Positions 1 through 8,506 of a DNA stretch of 64,000 nucleotides are shown piece after piece. Positions within the stretch are counted from its first letter, which is position 1; each line of letters starts with the position of its first letter. The notes below the pieces were generated by a model, which saw nothing but the letters and a program-made list of their open reading frames with translations, made no database searches and was not told the origin of the DNA. A program made the translations under genes and the position numbers. Source of the stretch: Streptomyces justiciae (GTDB lineage: Bacteria; Actinomycetota; Actinomycetes; Streptomycetales; Streptomycetaceae); the NCBI RefSeq assembly GCF_015163075.1, contig NZ_JADDXU010000005.1, forward strand, positions 310,001-374,000, written 5' to 3'.

Positions 1-211
1 TGATGATCAGCCAGTCGTCGCCGAAGACCTTGATGTCGGTCGCGTCACCGCCCTCCGACTGGAGGCGCCAGACATAACCGTCGGCGACCTCCGCGGAGGC
101 GTTGACCGGGTCCAGCGCGTCGACGAAGTCCTTCAACTCCGGTGAGTCCAGCGGGAATTTGAGGCGTGAGATGTTGACCTGGGCGAGTTCGTACGCGGCG
201 GCTGAAGTCAT
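1..211 (-). CDS. DUF3291 family protein (C-terminal part off window)
   Basis: About 70 residues are visible, starting MTSAAAYELAQVNISRLKFP. The order 'YELAQVNI', 'LDSPELKDFV', 'DGYVWRLQSEGGDATDI' is typical of the DUF3291 family, small proteins with a ferredoxin-like alpha/beta-barrel fold that are sometimes described as monooxygenase-like, with no established reaction. The ATG is the first Met in the frame. The 3' end of the gene lies beyond the left edge. Its start is 45 bp from the stop of the penicillin-binding protein gene on the same strand, so it may be read through from that operon. Confidence 0.7.
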   Translation of the reverse strand, partial: MTSAAAYELAQVNISRLKFPLDSPELKDFVDALDPVNASAEVADGYVWRLQSEGGDATDIKVFGDDWLII

Positions 212-256
212 GTACCGAACGGTAGGTCGGGAACCCCGGCCGCCGGTACCCCCGTC

Positions 257-1732
257 TCAGTCGGTGAGCACCGCCTCCATCACCGCCCGCGCGATCGGCG
301 CCGCGTCCCCGCCCCCGCTGATCTCCCCCCGGTCCGCCTCCGCGTCCTCCACCACCACGGCCACCGCGACCTTCGGCTCCAAGTCACGCTCGCCCTGCGC
401 CCAGGAGATGAACCAGGCATACGGCGTACCGGAGTTGTCGACCCCGTGCTGGGCGGTTCCGGTCTTGCCGCCGACGGTCGCGCCGGGGATCGCCGCGTTC
501 GTGCCGGTGCCCTCGGTCACCACCTCCTCCATCAGCTCCTTCAGGCGTACCGCGGTCGCCGGGTGCATCGCCTGCCGCACCGGCCGCGAACCGGCCGTGG
601 ACACCGTCGCGCCACCCGACCTGGTCGTCCGCTCCACCAGGTAAGGCGACCTGATCTGCCCGCCGTTGGCGACGGCCGCCGACACCATCGCCATCTGGAG
701 CGGCGTCGCCCGCGTGTTGTACTGCCCGATCGACGACAGCGCGAGCTGTGCCTTGTCGACGGACACGTCGAACGTCGACTCCGCGACGGAGTACGGAATG
801 CCGAGCCCGGTGTCGTTGAAGCCGAACCGCGCCGCCGTGGTCGCCATGTCGCTCACCCCGACCCGCACCCCGAGCCGCGCGAACACCGTGTTGCAGGACC
901 ACATGAACGCGGCCCGGATCGGCGCGTCCTCGCATCCCGTGGCCTCGTTGGTCAGCGAGGTCGTGGTGCCCGGCAGGGTGTACGGGTCGGGGGAGTCGGT
1001 GGCCTTGTCGACGTCCGTCACCACACCCGCGTCCAGCGCGGCGGCCAGCGTGACGACCTTGAAGGTCGACCCCGGCGGATAGGTCTGCCGTACCGCCCGG
1101 TTGAGCATCGGCTTGTCCGGGTCCGCGTTCAGCCGTGCCCAGTTCCGCTCCACGGCCGCGTCGTTCCCCGACAGCACCTGTGGGTCGTACGACGGGCTGG
1201 TCACCAGCGCGAGGATGCGTCCGGTCGACGGCTCCACGGCCGCCACCGCGCCCTTCCGCCCGGCGAGACCCTCGTAAGCGGCCCGCTGGGCCGCCCTGTT
1301 GATGGTCGTGACGACGTTGCCGCCCGGGTTCTGGCGTCGCGTCAGGTCGTTCCAGAGCGGGAACGCCGACAGCATCGGGTCGGTGCCGGAGAGGATGTCG
1401 TCCTCGGTGTGCTCCAGGAAGGTCGTGCCGTAGATCTGCGAGGCGAAGCCGGTCACCGGCGCGTACAACGGGCCCTTCGGGTACGTCCGTTCGTAACGCA
1501 GCCGCCCGTCGGTGTCCTTCGAGCCGGTGACCGAGGAGTCGCCGACCAGGATGTCGCCGCGCGGCTGGCCGTAACGGGCGATCGCGGTACGGCGGTTGGC
1601 GGGGTTGTCGTCGTAGGACCGGGCCTGGATGACCTGGATGCGGGTGGCGTTGACCAGGAGCGCCACCAGCAGCAGGGCGCAGAAGCAGGCGGCGTGGCGG
1701 ATGTAGCGGGTCATCCGGATGTTCCGCGTCAC
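257..1732 (-). CDS. Penicillin-binding protein 2 family transpeptidase
   Basis: A class B (monofunctional) PBP that cross-links peptidoglycan stem peptides outside the membrane. One N-terminal membrane anchor (about residues 10-27) is followed by a dimerisation region and the transpeptidase domain. The SxxK motif is in 'PPGSTFKVV' (about 220-223), SxN in 'MWSCNTV' (about 279) and KTG in 'GGKTGTAQ' (about 421). The GTG start at 1732 overlaps the TGA of the SEDS gene by 4 bp; an internal ATG at 1714 is an alternative. SEDS glycosyltransferase plus class B PBP is the standard polymerase/cross-linker pair. No pknAB or pstP genes are adjacent, so this is probably an additional pair and not the main pbpA-rodA locus. 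Confidence 0.9.
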   Translation of the reverse strand: MTRNIRMTRYIRHAACFCALLLVALLVNATRIQVIQARSYDDNPANRRTAIARYGQPRGDILVGDSSVTGSKDTDGRLRYERTYPKGPLYAPVTGFASQIYGTTFLEHTEDDILSGTDPMLSAFPLWNDLTRRQNPGGNVVTTINRAAQRAAYEGLAGRKGAVAAVEPSTGRILALVTSPSYDPQVLSGNDAAVERNWARLNADPDKPMLNRAVRQTYPPGSTFKVVTLAAALDAGVVTDVDKATDSPDPYTLPGTTTSLTNEATGCEDAPIRAAFMWSCNTVFARLGVRVGVSDMATTAARFGFNDTGLGIPYSVAESTFDVSVDKAQLALSSIGQYNTRATPLQMAMVSAAVANGGQIRSPYLVERTTRSGGATVSTAGSRPVRQAMHPATAVRLKELMEEVVTEGTGTNAAIPGATVGGKTGTAQHGVDNSGTPYAWFISWAQGERDLEPKVAVAVVVEDAEADRGEISGGGDAAPIARAVMEAVLTD

Positions 1733-3090
1733 GCGGCGACCTCCCCGTCGTACTGGCTGCGGGCGGAGTCGCTCACCCGGATCAGCAGGGCCACGATCGC
1801 CCAGTTGGTGACCACCGACGAGCCGCCCTGGGCCAGGAACGGCATCGCCATGCCGGTCAGCGGGATCAGCCCGGTCACGCCGCCCGCGATGACGAACACC
1901 TGCAACGCCACGATCGACGCGAGCCCGACCGCCAGCAGCCGCCCGAAGGGGTCGCGCAGGGAGAGGCCGGCCCGGTAGCCGCGCTCCACCAGCAGCCCGT
2001 ACAGCAGGAAGATCGCCGAGAGGCCCGCGAGCCCCAGTTCCTCGCCGGCCGTCGCCAGGATGAAGTCCGACTTGGCGGCGAAGCCGATGAGGATCGAGTG
2101 CCCGAGCCCGAGCCCGGTGCCCATGGTGCCGCCCGCGGCGAACGCGAACAGCGACTGGGACAGCTGGTTGGGGCCCTGACCGGCCTCGATGGTGGCGAAC
2201 GGATGCAGCCAGTCCTGCACCCTGCTGTGCACATGCGGCTCCAGCCAGCCGACCGCGACCGCGCCCAGCGAGGCCAGCAGCAGCCCCACCGCGATCCACC
2301 CGGTCCGCCCGGTGGCGACGTACAGCAGCACCACGAACAGCCCGAAGAACAGCAACGACGTCCCGAGGTCCCGCTCCAGGACCAGCACCACCACACTCAG
2401 CAGCCAGATCGCCACGATCGGCCCGAGCACCCGCCCGGTCGGCAGCTGGAGCCGCCAGATCCGCCGCCCGGCATAGGCGAGCGCGTTGCGGTTGGCGGCG
2501 AGATAGGCGGCGAAGAAGACCGCGAGGAGCACCTTCGCGAACTCGCCCGGCTGGATGGAGAACCCGGCGATCCGGATCCAGATCCGGGCCCCGTTCACGG
2601 CCGGGAAGGCGATGGGCAGGACGAGCAGCGCGAGGGCGGCGGCGACGCACACGTACGCGTACCGCTGGAGCACCCGGAAGTCCCGCAGGAACAGCGCGGT
2701 GACGATGAACAGCGCCACGCCGACCGTGGACCACACGAGTTGGGTGGGTGCCGCCCGGTCGCCCGGGGTCTCCAGGTCGAGCCGGTAGATGAGGACCAGG
2801 CCGAGGCCGTTGAGCAGCACGCCGATCGGCAGCAGCAGCGGATCGGCGTACGGCGCCCGGTAACGCACCGCGAGATGCGCGACCAGCGCGAGCACGCCGA
2901 GCCCGGCGCCGTAACCGGCGGCGCCGGGCGGGACGGTCCCGTGTCGGGCGAGGCCGACCGCGCAGTAGCCGTACACGGAGAGCAGTACGGCGACGACGAT
3001 GAGGGCGAGTTCGACGCCCCGGCGCCGGGGGAGGCGGACGGCGGGAGCGGGGGGATCCGCTCGCACCACGGTGGTTCCGGCCTTGGTCAT
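1729..3090 (-). CDS. SEDS-family (FtsW/RodA/SpoVE) peptidoglycan polymerase
   Basis: A polytopic protein of 453 aa with about ten membrane helices. SEDS hallmarks are 'FSIQPGEFAKV', 'ERDLGTSLLFFG', 'KSDFILATAGEELGLAG' and the C-terminal 'GGVTGLIPLTGMAMPFLAQGGSS'-type loop. SEDS proteins polymerise lipid II glycan strands at the outer face of the membrane, working with a class B PBP. Here the partner gene overlaps by 4 bp downstream, so the two are translationally coupled. The ATG is preceded by a TAnnnT-type -10 (TAGGTT) about 7 nt upstream and by the palindrome at 3111-3126. FtsW and RodA cannot be told apart from sequence alone. Confidence 0.92.
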   Translation of the reverse strand: MTKAGTTVVRADPPAPAVRLPRRRGVELALIVVAVLLSVYGYCAVGLARHGTVPPGAAGYGAGLGVLALVAHLAVRYRAPYADPLLLPIGVLLNGLGLVLIYRLDLETPGDRAAPTQLVWSTVGVALFIVTALFLRDFRVLQRYAYVCVAAALALLVLPIAFPAVNGARIWIRIAGFSIQPGEFAKVLLAVFFAAYLAANRNALAYAGRRIWRLQLPTGRVLGPIVAIWLLSVVVLVLERDLGTSLLFFGLFVVLLYVATGRTGWIAVGLLLASLGAVAVGWLEPHVHSRVQDWLHPFATIEAGQGPNQLSQSLFAFAAGGTMGTGLGLGHSILIGFAAKSDFILATAGEELGLAGLSAIFLLYGLLVERGYRAGLSLRDPFGRLLAVGLASIVALQVFVIAGGVTGLIPLTGMAMPFLAQGGSSVVTNWAIVALLIRVSDSARSQYDGEVAA

Positions 3091-3110
3091 GTCCGGAACC
3101 TACCCAAATA

Positions 3111-3126
3111 GGGAGACTTGTCTCCC
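3111..3126. promoter_or_regulatory. Perfect palindrome upstream of the SEDS gene
   Basis: GGGAGACTTGTCTCCC is a 16-bp perfect palindrome between the stop of the SH3 gene and the start of the SEDS/PBP operon. The two-base centre makes it a poor RNA hairpin, so a protein operator is slightly more likely than a terminator for the SH3 gene. The binding protein is unknown. Confidence 0.35.
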
Positions 3127-3143
3127 CAACCTTCCGGGTCTTC

Positions 3144-3518
3144 CTAGCACCAGCGTGGCGCCGCCCCGATGTTGTCGATGTACCGCGCGGCGCCCCAGGC
3201 CCAGGTGCCGTCCGTGAGGAGGTACCAGAGGGGGTTGCCGCCGACGGTCTGGCCGGGCGTCTTGCAGAAGATCGAGACGACCTCGCCCCGGTGCGCGGTC
3301 CGGATGATCTGCGACCCGCGGTTCGGCGCGCTGCGCAGATTCAGCGTGCTCGCCGTGACGACACCCCGGTACAGGCGCGGGTTCTCGTGCTGCTGGTGGT
3401 TCCCCCAGTCACCGCGCTCACCGTCCCAGTCGTCGTTCGCGACGGCGGGCACGGCGGCAGCGGCGGCGAGCAGGGCGCCGGCGGCGAGCGATATGGAGAG
3501 ACGGGAGCGCAGGGACAT
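3144..3518 (-). CDS. Small secreted SH3-domain protein
   Basis: 124 aa. An N-terminal signal peptide (basic MSLRSRLS, hydrophobic run, cleavage near 'PAVAND') is followed by a bacterial SH3 region with 'GVVTASTLNLRSAPNRGSQI' and 'GEVVSIFCKT'. Such domains usually bind peptidoglycan or other wall components. The ATG at 3518 has GGAGG about 8 nt upstream; the longer frame upstream is not needed. It lies just upstream of the SEDS/PBP pair on the same strand, which suits a cell-wall role. The function is inferred from fold and export only. Confidence 0.8.
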   Translation of the reverse strand: MSLRSRLSISLAAGALLAAAAAVPAVANDDWDGERGDWGNHQQHENPRLYRGVVTASTLNLRSAPNRGSQIIRTAHRGEVVSIFCKTPGQTVGGNPLWYLLTDGTWAWGAARYIDNIGAAPRWC

Positions 3519-3538
3519 GACGGAACCTCCACGAAGGG

Positions 3539-3558
3539 GGCGAACTTGACTATTCGCC
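3539..3558. promoter_or_regulatory. Inverted repeat GGCGAA-N8-TTCGCC upstream of SH3 gene
   Basis: Six-base perfect arms with an eight-base A/T-rich spacer lie 21 bp upstream of the SH3-protein start, inside the region where its promoter should be. It is a candidate operator only; the binding factor is unknown. Confidence 0.3.
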
Positions 3559-3616
3559 ACATTAGGAGGGGTGTCCGGGGGCCGCCTTTCAAACTGGGCC
3601 ATAGGAGAACGCCGCC

Positions 3617-3660
3617 AAGGGGCGCGGGGAACTGCGCGACCAGCCACAGGCAACCCGCAC
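3617..3660. repeat. Streptomyces-type GC-rich intergenic repeat, copy 1
   Basis: The stretch contains AGGGGCGCGGGG, AACTGCGCGACCAGCC and CAACCCGCAC between the kinase stop and the SH3 promoter. The 12-base words AGGGGCGCGGGG and GCGCGACCAGCC recur at 62129-62206. From memory this composite is a common dispersed intergenic element in Streptomyces genomes. Confidence 0.6.
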
Positions 3661-3668
3661 CCCGCCAC

Positions 3669-4904
3669 TCAGCTCAGCCGCAACGTTGCGACCGCCCCAC
3701 CATCCACCGCGTTGGAAAACGAAAGCCGCGCCCCCAGCACCTCCGCCTGCCCGACCGCGATCGTCAGCCCCAGCCCATGTCCCTTCGATCCCCCCTCCGT
3801 CCGGAACCGCTGTGGCCCATGCTCGACCAGGTACTCCGGATACCCGTCCCCGTGATCCCGAACGGTCACTGTCGGCCCGTCCACTGTCAGAGACACCGGC
3901 GCCCTGCCGTGCCGATGCGCGTTGGCCACCAGGTTCCCCAACACCCGCTCCAGGCGCCGCCGATCCGTCTCGACGACGACACTCCGCACGACCCTGACCT
4001 CCGTGTCGGTCCCCGACGCCCGCACCACCCGCTCCGCCAGCGCCCCGAGCGGCACCGCGTCCAGATCCAGCCGCTCCCGCCCCGTGTCCAGGCGCGAGAT
4101 CTCCAGCAGATCCTCCGTCAGCGTCCGCAGCGCGGCCACCCGGTCCCGCACCAGCTCCGTCGGCCGCCCCGGCGGCAGCAGCTCCGCCGCCGCGTGCAGC
4201 CCCGTCAGCGGCGTCCGCAACTCGTGCGCCACGTCGGCCGTGAACCGCTGCTCGCTCAGCAGCTTGCTCTGCAGCGAGGCCGCCATGGAGTCCAGCGCGG
4301 CGGCCACCGCGGCCACCTCGTCCTGCGGCCGCGTCGGATCCTTCGTACGCGGATCGTCGACGCGCGCGTCCAGGTCACCGCCGCTGATCCGCCGCGCCAC
4401 CCGCGCGGTGGCGTGCAGCCGCCGGGTCACCCGGGTCACCGCGAAGGCGCCCACCAGCAGCGTCGCCCCGATGGCGAGGGCCGAGGACCACAGGATGGCC
4501 CGGTCGAGCGCGTTGATGGTGCGGGCCTGCTGGGAGTAGTCGACGACGACGGCGAGGGCCCGGTCGCCGTCGGCGGGACCGGCCGCCCACATCGTGGGGC
4601 GCCCGTCGTGGTCGGCGACCATCGTGCCCCGGTCGCCCGCCACCGCGAGGGCCCGCAGCGACGCGGGCAGCCCCGGCGGGTCGACGCCGGCGCCCGGCAG
4701 CAGGCTGTCCCCGGCCTCGTACGCCTCGGTGGCGTCCGCGAGCCGGGACAGCGCCAGGTCACGGGCCTGGCCGACGGTCTGGTTGGTCACCGAGACATGG
4801 ACGAGGATGCCGAGCAGCGCGGCCAGCGCACAGCACATGACGGTGATGAAGGCGGCGGCCTTCAGGGCGAGCGTGCCGGTCCACCGGGGGAGCGCGAGCC
4901 TCAT
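3669..4904 (-). CDS. Two-component sensor histidine kinase (no adjacent regulator)
   Basis: 411 aa. TM1 about residues 15-35, a short extracytoplasmic sensor region, TM2 about 150-170, then HAMP. The HisKA box 'TADVAHELRTPLTG' has the phospho-accepting His at about 227. The HATPase domain has the N box 'LGNLVANAHRHG', G1 'VRDHGDGYP' and G2 'GHGLGLTIAVG', so it looks active. Its ATG overlaps the lipoprotein stop as TGATG, which implies coupled translation. No response-regulator gene is nearby, so the partner is unknown. The paired lipoprotein may modulate sensing, as in other actinobacterial kinase-lipoprotein pairs (inference). Confidence 0.9.
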   Translation of the reverse strand: MRLALPRWTGTLALKAAAFITVMCCALAALLGILVHVSVTNQTVGQARDLALSRLADATEAYEAGDSLLPGAGVDPPGLPASLRALAVAGDRGTMVADHDGRPTMWAAGPADGDRALAVVVDYSQQARTINALDRAILWSSALAIGATLLVGAFAVTRVTRRLHATARVARRISGGDLDARVDDPRTKDPTRPQDEVAAVAAALDSMAASLQSKLLSEQRFTADVAHELRTPLTGLHAAAELLPPGRPTELVRDRVAALRTLTEDLLEISRLDTGRERLDLDAVPLGALAERVVRASGTDTEVRVVRSVVVETDRRRLERVLGNLVANAHRHGRAPVSLTVDGPTVTVRDHGDGYPEYLVEHGPQRFRTEGGSKGHGLGLTIAVGQAEVLGARLSFSNAVDGGAVATLRLS

Positions 4905-5602
4905 CAGGGGGTCGCCGAGGGGGTGGGGGAGGCCTTCGGCCTCTTGCCGATGTGCAGCATCTCGTCGTGGGTGAGCAGAAAGACGTGCTGGTCCGGGTCC
5001 CAGGTCCACTGGAACCGGTACTCGTAGTCCGCGAGGTCGGACGGCGCGTGGATGATCACTGAGCGCCCGGCCAGCTCGACCTCGCTCACCGCGTCGTCGT
5101 TGTTCATGACCTGCACCAGTCGGCCGCCCTGGACGGTGTAGACGCGGACGGCGGTCTGGTTGCCCGGCAGCAGCCGGAAGCCCAGCGTCAGATCCGCGTG
5201 GCCGTCGCCGGTGAGATCGCGGTAGTACGCCTTGAGCACCGGGCAGCGGCCGTCCGCCGGTGTCTTGCCGCAGTAGGCCATCCGGCGGGTCGTCTCGCGG
5301 TACGTGGCCTTGGCGCCGGAGTAGTCGTCCGGGTGCTGGCGGATCTCCGCCCGTACGACGGCCACCGGGTCCACCGCGCGGACGTCGTCGCCCGGCACGG
5401 CGATGCCCTTCATCACCTCGGACTCGCCGTCGTCGTAGTTCCAGGCGGGGCTCGACGCCGGCGTCAGCTGCGGCCACAGCTTGGCCGGGCTGGTCGCGGT
5501 CGGGGTGGACCCCGCGCCCTGGAGGCCGCCCGCGTCACCGCAGCCCGCGGCGGTGGCCAGCAGCAGGGCGGTGGCGAGGGCGGTTCGGACAGGGCGTGGC
5601 AC
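4904..5602 (-). CDS. Putative lipoprotein coupled to sensor kinase
   Basis: 232 aa from the GTG at 5602. A signal peptide 'RTALATALLLATAAGC' ends in a lipobox-like AAGC, so Cys would be lipidated and the protein held on the outer membrane face. The mature part contains 'YYRDLTGDGHADLTLGF', a Dx[ST]GDGxxD-like calcium or FG-GAP-like segment, then 'VRVYTVQGGRLVQV'. The gene ends in TGATG shared with the kinase start. A longer frame runs upstream to 5839 inside the phosphatase gene, but the signal peptide fixes the start. It is probably an accessory sensor for the kinase (inference from coupling). Confidence 0.75.
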   Translation of the reverse strand: MPRPVRTALATALLLATAAGCGDAGGLQGAGSTPTATSPAKLWPQLTPASSPAWNYDDGESEVMKGIAVPGDDVRAVDPVAVVRAEIRQHPDDYSGAKATYRETTRRMAYCGKTPADGRCPVLKAYYRDLTGDGHADLTLGFRLLPGNQTAVRVYTVQGGRLVQVMNNDDAVSEVELAGRSVIIHAPSDLADYEYRFQWTWDPDQHVFLLTHDEMLHIGKRPKASPTPSATP

Positions 5603-5699
5603 TGTGCTCCAGGGGCGGACGGGGCGGCGGGGGACGACTATCGGCCCGTACACCTTATTCGTACGGAAGTCCTTTTTGCGCACCCGTCCGGGACGGGCG

Positions 5700-6230
5700 T
5701 CATTCGGCCAGCTCCTCCAGCAGCCGTGCCGTGGGCAGTCCGGCCCGCAGATAGTCGACGAACAGGTCGTTGTGCAGCGCCCAGGGCGAGCGGCGTTCCC
5801 GGATCGTGCGGATCGCCTCCTCGGCGGAGTGCCCGGCACGGATCAGGGCGTGCGCCACGACCAGCCCCGAGCGGTTGTAGCCGTGATAACAGCGGACGAG
5901 GACCTTGCGGCCCTCGTCGATCGCCTCGTTCGCGGCCCGTGCCAGCCGGATCACGCCCGCGAGCTGGGTCCCGTCCAGGGGCCCGTCGGGTATCGGCCAC
6001 ACATGGTGCTCCACGCCGGGGTCGGGCCCGTGCCCCGGCAGCCTCAACAGGGTCTGGACGAGATCGAACTCGTCCCGTACGACGGCGAACTCCCGTTGCC
6101 CCGAGTGCCCCCTGAACTCGTGCCCGCCCATCCACAGTCCGGGCACGATCTCGTTCCAGGGACGGTCCGGGGCCGGTACGTCGGGCTGCTTCCTGCGGGT
6201 ACGCAATAACGCCTCCCCAACTCCCCACAC
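5700..6230 (-). CDS. Dual-specificity/tyrosine phosphatase-like protein
   Basis: About 176 aa. The P-loop 'VLVRCYHGYNRSGLVVA' gives C-x5-R with Cys at about 114, the signature of cysteine-dependent phosphatases. 'WPIPDGPLDG' upstream supplies a candidate general-acid Asp. The residue before Cys is Arg, where most family members have His. The start is uncertain: GTG at 6230 is drawn, but a TTG about 24 nt further in has GGGGAGG in front of it. It is transcribed towards the lipoprotein/kinase pair, 97 bp upstream of it. The substrate is unknown. Confidence 0.75.
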   Translation of the reverse strand: MWGVGEALLRTRRKQPDVPAPDRPWNEIVPGLWMGGHEFRGHSGQREFAVVRDEFDLVQTLLRLPGHGPDPGVEHHVWPIPDGPLDGTQLAGVIRLARAANEAIDEGRKVLVRCYHGYNRSGLVVAHALIRAGHSAEEAIRTIRERRSPWALHNDLFVDYLRAGLPTARLLEELAE

Positions 6231-6319
6231 CCAACCACCCTCCCGACCTTCCCCAAAGGTAACCGCCTTCTTGCCCCTGGAGCACCCCGCCTGTTCCCAT
6301 GGTCAAGGGGTGATGGTGC

Positions 6320-7123
6320 ATGAGCGGACTGCGCGTCATACCGACCTGGCGGCACGGCCAGGAGCGGCTCTACGTGTGCCTGACGGACGGGCGGAACGTC
6401 GCCTGGTACGACAGGGAGGCGGCCCGGGTGAACCTGCTCAGCGAGGCGAGCAGGGAGGACGTCCTGGAGGTGCTCGGCCCGTTCCTGACGGGCCCGGTCG
6501 CGGTGGGGCCACCCCCCGTCCCGACGCCGGCGGAACTGGCCCGGCTGACCCTCCACCCGGACGACGACCTGGCGCCCAACCGACCCGGCGAGGCCCTCCA
6601 GATCGCCCTCGACCGCGACCCCGGCCCGCCGCACCGGCTCCGCCCCGACCCGCGCCGCAGGGCGCTGCTGGCCGAGCAGGCGGTCGGCGAGGCCCTGGAC
6701 CGCCTGGACGGCGCGGGCTGGCACGCCCTGCACTCGGTCCCGCTCCCCGGCGGCGACCGCGTCCACCACCTGGCGATCGGCCCGGGCGGCCTCTTCGCGA
6801 TCCACACCCTGCCCGCCCGCAAGCAGCGGGTGACGGTCGCCGACCCCATGGTCACCCTGGGCCGCCACGACCCCCGCCCGCTGCTGCGCCGCGTCCGCGC
6901 CGACGCCGACCGCGCCTCCTACGCGCTGACCGCCGAGGTCCACCCGGTCCTCGCCCTCGCCGGCCCGGCGGACGTCCGGATCACCGCCCCGCTGCGCGAG
7001 GTCCGCGTCATCGCGGACACGGAGGTGGAGAGCCTGGCCCGGCTCGGCGGGGTGCTGAAACCGGCGGACGTGGAGGCCCTGCACGCGATGGCACGGGACC
7101 GGAACACCTGGACGCGGGTGTAG
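6320..7123 (+). CDS. NERD (nuclease-related) domain-like protein
   Basis: 267 aa. Residues about 110-175 ('LLAEQAVGEALDRLDGAGW', 'HALHSVPLPGGDRVHHLAIG', 'GGLFAIHTL') follow the NERD domain pattern: an E in the first helix, D/H before a beta-hairpin, then a GLFAIxT strand. NERD domains are related to PD-(D/E)xK nucleases, but activity is rarely shown. No signal peptide or membrane helix is seen. The ATG at 6320 lies after a GGGGTG stretch. The stop abuts the stop of the convergent haloperoxidase-like gene with no gap. It is divergent from the phosphatase gene. Confidence 0.6.
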   Translation: MSGLRVIPTWRHGQERLYVCLTDGRNVAWYDREAARVNLLSEASREDVLEVLGPFLTGPVAVGPPPVPTPAELARLTLHPDDDLAPNRPGEALQIALDRDPGPPHRLRPDPRRRALLAEQAVGEALDRLDGAGWHALHSVPLPGGDRVHHLAIGPGGLFAIHTLPARKQRVTVADPMVTLGRHDPRPLLRRVRADADRASYALTAEVHPVLALAGPADVRITAPLREVRVIADTEVESLARLGGVLKPADVEALHAMARDRNTWTRV

Positions 7124-8413
7124 TTACCGCAGCGGCCGGAAGTAGTGGTCCATCGCCCAGTTGCCGATGTCCCTGCCGATCCGGGTGCCGACCACGTCGG
7201 CGGTGCGGAAGTGGATGCCGCTCCAGATCCGGGCGTTGATCGTGTCCCGGTTGAAGTCGGCCGACCTCGTGTACGTCCGCGTCGTCCCCGTCGGCGTCGA
7301 CGACAGCCGCAGGTCGATGTCCCCGCCGGTCAGCCGGTCGAGTACGGCCATCACGGCGCCGTCGTTGGTGCAGTGCCCGCCGATGTACTCCGGGTACGGG
7401 GGAGTGTTCAGCAGCGGTGTCCAGTCCGGGTCGGCCGCGGTGGCCGGGTTGCCGTCGGTGCCGGCGAGCCGGATGGCGTGGATCGGGCGCCAGAGGGCGT
7501 ACGTGAACTTGGCGTTCCAGGTCGTGATCGTCGCGTCGGCGGCCGCCGTGTTGGCCGCCGCGAACAGCCGGGCGGCGTCGACGATGTCGAGCTTGTGCCG
7601 GGTGACGTGGTCGCGGTAGCCGGCCTGGAGCTGCTGGGGCAGCGGGTGCGAGAAGAACAGCGCGGTCTCGGTCTGCCGCGCGCTCCGCCTGCTGCCGCTC
7701 TTCCCGCCCATCGCCTTCGTCTCGGCGAGGTCCCGGGCGTACCGCCGCGAGGTCAGCGCGGGCGGCGGCCCCGGCATGAACTGCTCCGGGTCGTCGGACA
7801 GCATCGGCCGCACCTTGCCCAGCCAGGCGTTCACAGCGGGGCTGTACGTCGGCGGGGCGGGCCGCCAGACACCCGGGGCGGGCTCCGGGGCGAACGTCAC
7901 CCGCTCTCCGCGCCCGTCCTCCTCACGCAATGCGATGAGCCGCTCGGCGGCCAGCTCCCCGAACCGGACGCCCTGCTTCTGGGCCGTCCCGTCCGGGATC
8001 TTGGCGAGGGACGCGGTGTACGCCTTCTCGATGCGCACCTTGGACGCCGGGAAGTAGGTGAGCAGCACCCGCCGCGCGGCCGTCGCGGCGGCGGCCTCAG
8101 AGGAGGCGTGCCGGGGACCTCGTACGTCCCACTTGTACTCGGCGTAGCGGCCCTCGATGCCGACGACCGCGTTGTAGACGGCGGCATGGACGAAGCCGTA
8201 CCAGAGGAATGGCTCGGCGGTCGGCCGCCTGGCGTCGTCGGCGATCACGGCGACGGCGGTGTTGTTCCAGTCGGTGATGACATCGGCGCCGGGGCGCTTG
8301 TCGGGCGCCGGGGCCGGGGCCTGGGCGGCGGAGAGGGCGTAGGCGGTGAGTCCGACGAGAAGGGCTCGGCGGAGGGTGTGGGCGCGGGCGCCGGAGGATG
8401 GTCGTGCTCGCAT
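7124..8413 (-). CDS. Secreted vanadium-dependent haloperoxidase / PAP2-superfamily protein
   Basis: 429 aa with a signal peptide ('LRRALLVGLTAYALSAAQA'). The metal-pocket motifs are all recognisable: 'KFTYALWRP' (K-x6-RP), 'PEYIGGH' (family PSGH, here IGGH) and 'ARIWSGIHFRTAD' (family SRxxxGxHxxxD). The family either oxidises halides with peroxide or, with phosphate in place of vanadate, acts as acid phosphatase. Which applies here is not decidable from sequence. The ATG at 8413 has GGAGC 10 nt upstream and is preferred over the longer frame to 8467. Confidence 0.8.
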   Translation of the reverse strand: MRARPSSGARAHTLRRALLVGLTAYALSAAQAPAPAPDKRPGADVITDWNNTAVAVIADDARRPTAEPFLWYGFVHAAVYNAVVGIEGRYAEYKWDVRGPRHASSEAAAATAARRVLLTYFPASKVRIEKAYTASLAKIPDGTAQKQGVRFGELAAERLIALREEDGRGERVTFAPEPAPGVWRPAPPTYSPAVNAWLGKVRPMLSDDPEQFMPGPPPALTSRRYARDLAETKAMGGKSGSRRSARQTETALFFSHPLPQQLQAGYRDHVTRHKLDIVDAARLFAAANTAAADATITTWNAKFTYALWRPIHAIRLAGTDGNPATAADPDWTPLLNTPPYPEYIGGHCTNDGAVMAVLDRLTGGDIDLRLSSTPTGTTRTYTRSADFNRDTINARIWSGIHFRTADVVGTRIGRDIGNWAMDHYFRPLR

Positions 8414-8506
8414 GCCGGTGGCTGCTCCTTCGGTGATTCGATGAGAGATGTCCCCATTGATCACCATCTGTGCCCGCCGGTGCGGATCGGGAAGCCAGGA
8501 CAGGCC

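Noticed and set aside
257..2734. An 825-codon frame reading through the SEDS gene into the PBP
   Set aside because: Only the part from 1732 is real; the upstream part is an out-of-frame shadow of the SEDS gene.
5646..5666. CCGTAC-N9-GTACGG inverted repeat upstream of the lipoprotein gene
   Set aside because: Arms of only 6 bp around common words; too weak to call an operator without comparison.
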